Of a stretch of 30,900 nt of DNA, positions 30,879 to 30,900 are shown one piece after another. Below the pieces are notes generated by a model. That model worked only from the letters and a program-made list of their open reading frames with translations. It was not told the DNA's origin and searched no databases. This DNA comes from DASXBJ01 sp036491755. Its GTDB lineage: Bacteria > Chloroflexota > Dormibacteria > Dormibacterales > Dormibacteraceae. The stretch covers positions 1 to 30,900 of the forward strand of contig DASXBJ010000060.1 in assembly GCA_036491755.1 (NCBI GenBank). The letters run 5' to 3'. The translations under genes were made by a program, and so were the position numbers. Each line of letters begins with the position of its first letter. The stretch's first letter is position 1.

Positions 30879-30900
30879 GGCGCGGTGGGGACAGATGTCC
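30879..30900 (-). repeat. Truncated inverted copy of the palindromic intergenic repeat
   Basis: The last 22 bp, read on the minus strand, are GGACATCTGTCCCCACCGCG plus CC, identical to the hairpin 1 region of block A. The copy is cut by the window edge and is in the opposite orientation to the other copies, directly upstream of the SDR gene promoter. Confidence 0.75.

Overview
The window is GC-rich, gene-dense bacterial chromosome with no rRNA, tRNA, phage, IS element or CRISPR array that I can see. The gene content and arrangement (trigger factor-ClpP-ClpX block, SufR-led SUF operon with SufU and a Rieske protein, tandem citrate synthases, many membrane glycosyltransferases, frequent GTG/TTG starts) suggest a soil-type Terrabacteria lineage, such as the Chloroflexota/Dormibacterota/Actinomycetota neighbourhood. 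That placement is inference from gene content; no marker phylogeny was run.

Layout. (1) 1-5727, minus strand: a bifunctional penicillin-binding protein, trigger factor, ClpP, a 64-residue stand-alone ClpX-type zinc-finger protein, and ClpX, which runs off the left edge. (2) 5728-6061: an intergenic block of a palindromic repeat family that recurs at 28419-28737 and, inverted, at the right edge. (3) 6062-13292: a divergent coiled-coil hypothetical gene, then a compact nine-gene plus-strand SUF operon, sufR-sufC-sufB-sufD-Rieske-sufS-sufU-rhodanese-sufT, preceded by a perfect 10-bp inverted repeat that is a good SufR operator candidate. (4) 13320-20448: two coupled citrate synthase genes surrounded by four polytopic membrane glycosyltransferase-like genes. 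(5) 20519-25309: a 2-oxoacid dehydrogenase operon, lpdA, a single-chain E1 alpha-beta fusion and E2. (6) 25303-28340: a polytopic glycosyltransferase-like protein and a GT2 polyprenyl-phosphate glycosyltransferase, minus strand. (7) 28341-30900: repeats, a GlcG/HbpS-like protein, an RNA 2',3'-cyclic phosphodiesterase and an atypical SDR protein.

Together the genes cover protein quality control (Tig, ClpXP), cell-wall synthesis, Fe-S cluster assembly, entry of 2-oxoacids into the TCA cycle (E1/E2/E3 complex feeding acyl-CoA, citrate synthases), and lipid-linked glycan assembly at the membrane.

The most notable pattern concerns transcription starts. Ten of eleven genes that open a transcription unit have a TAnnnT hexamer ending 5-8 bp before the start codon, which predicts leaderless mRNAs, whereas operon-internal genes use stop/start overlaps (ATGA, TTGA, possibly CTGA) or Shine-Dalgarno-like purine tracts. 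Other points worth checking are the palindromic repeat family with a compensated stem, a tandem palindrome-like 75-nt repeat inside the E2 linker, the small ClpX zinc-finger gene, a likely CTG start for thpR, and an Asp-to-Glu change at the citrate synthase catalytic position in the second paralogue.
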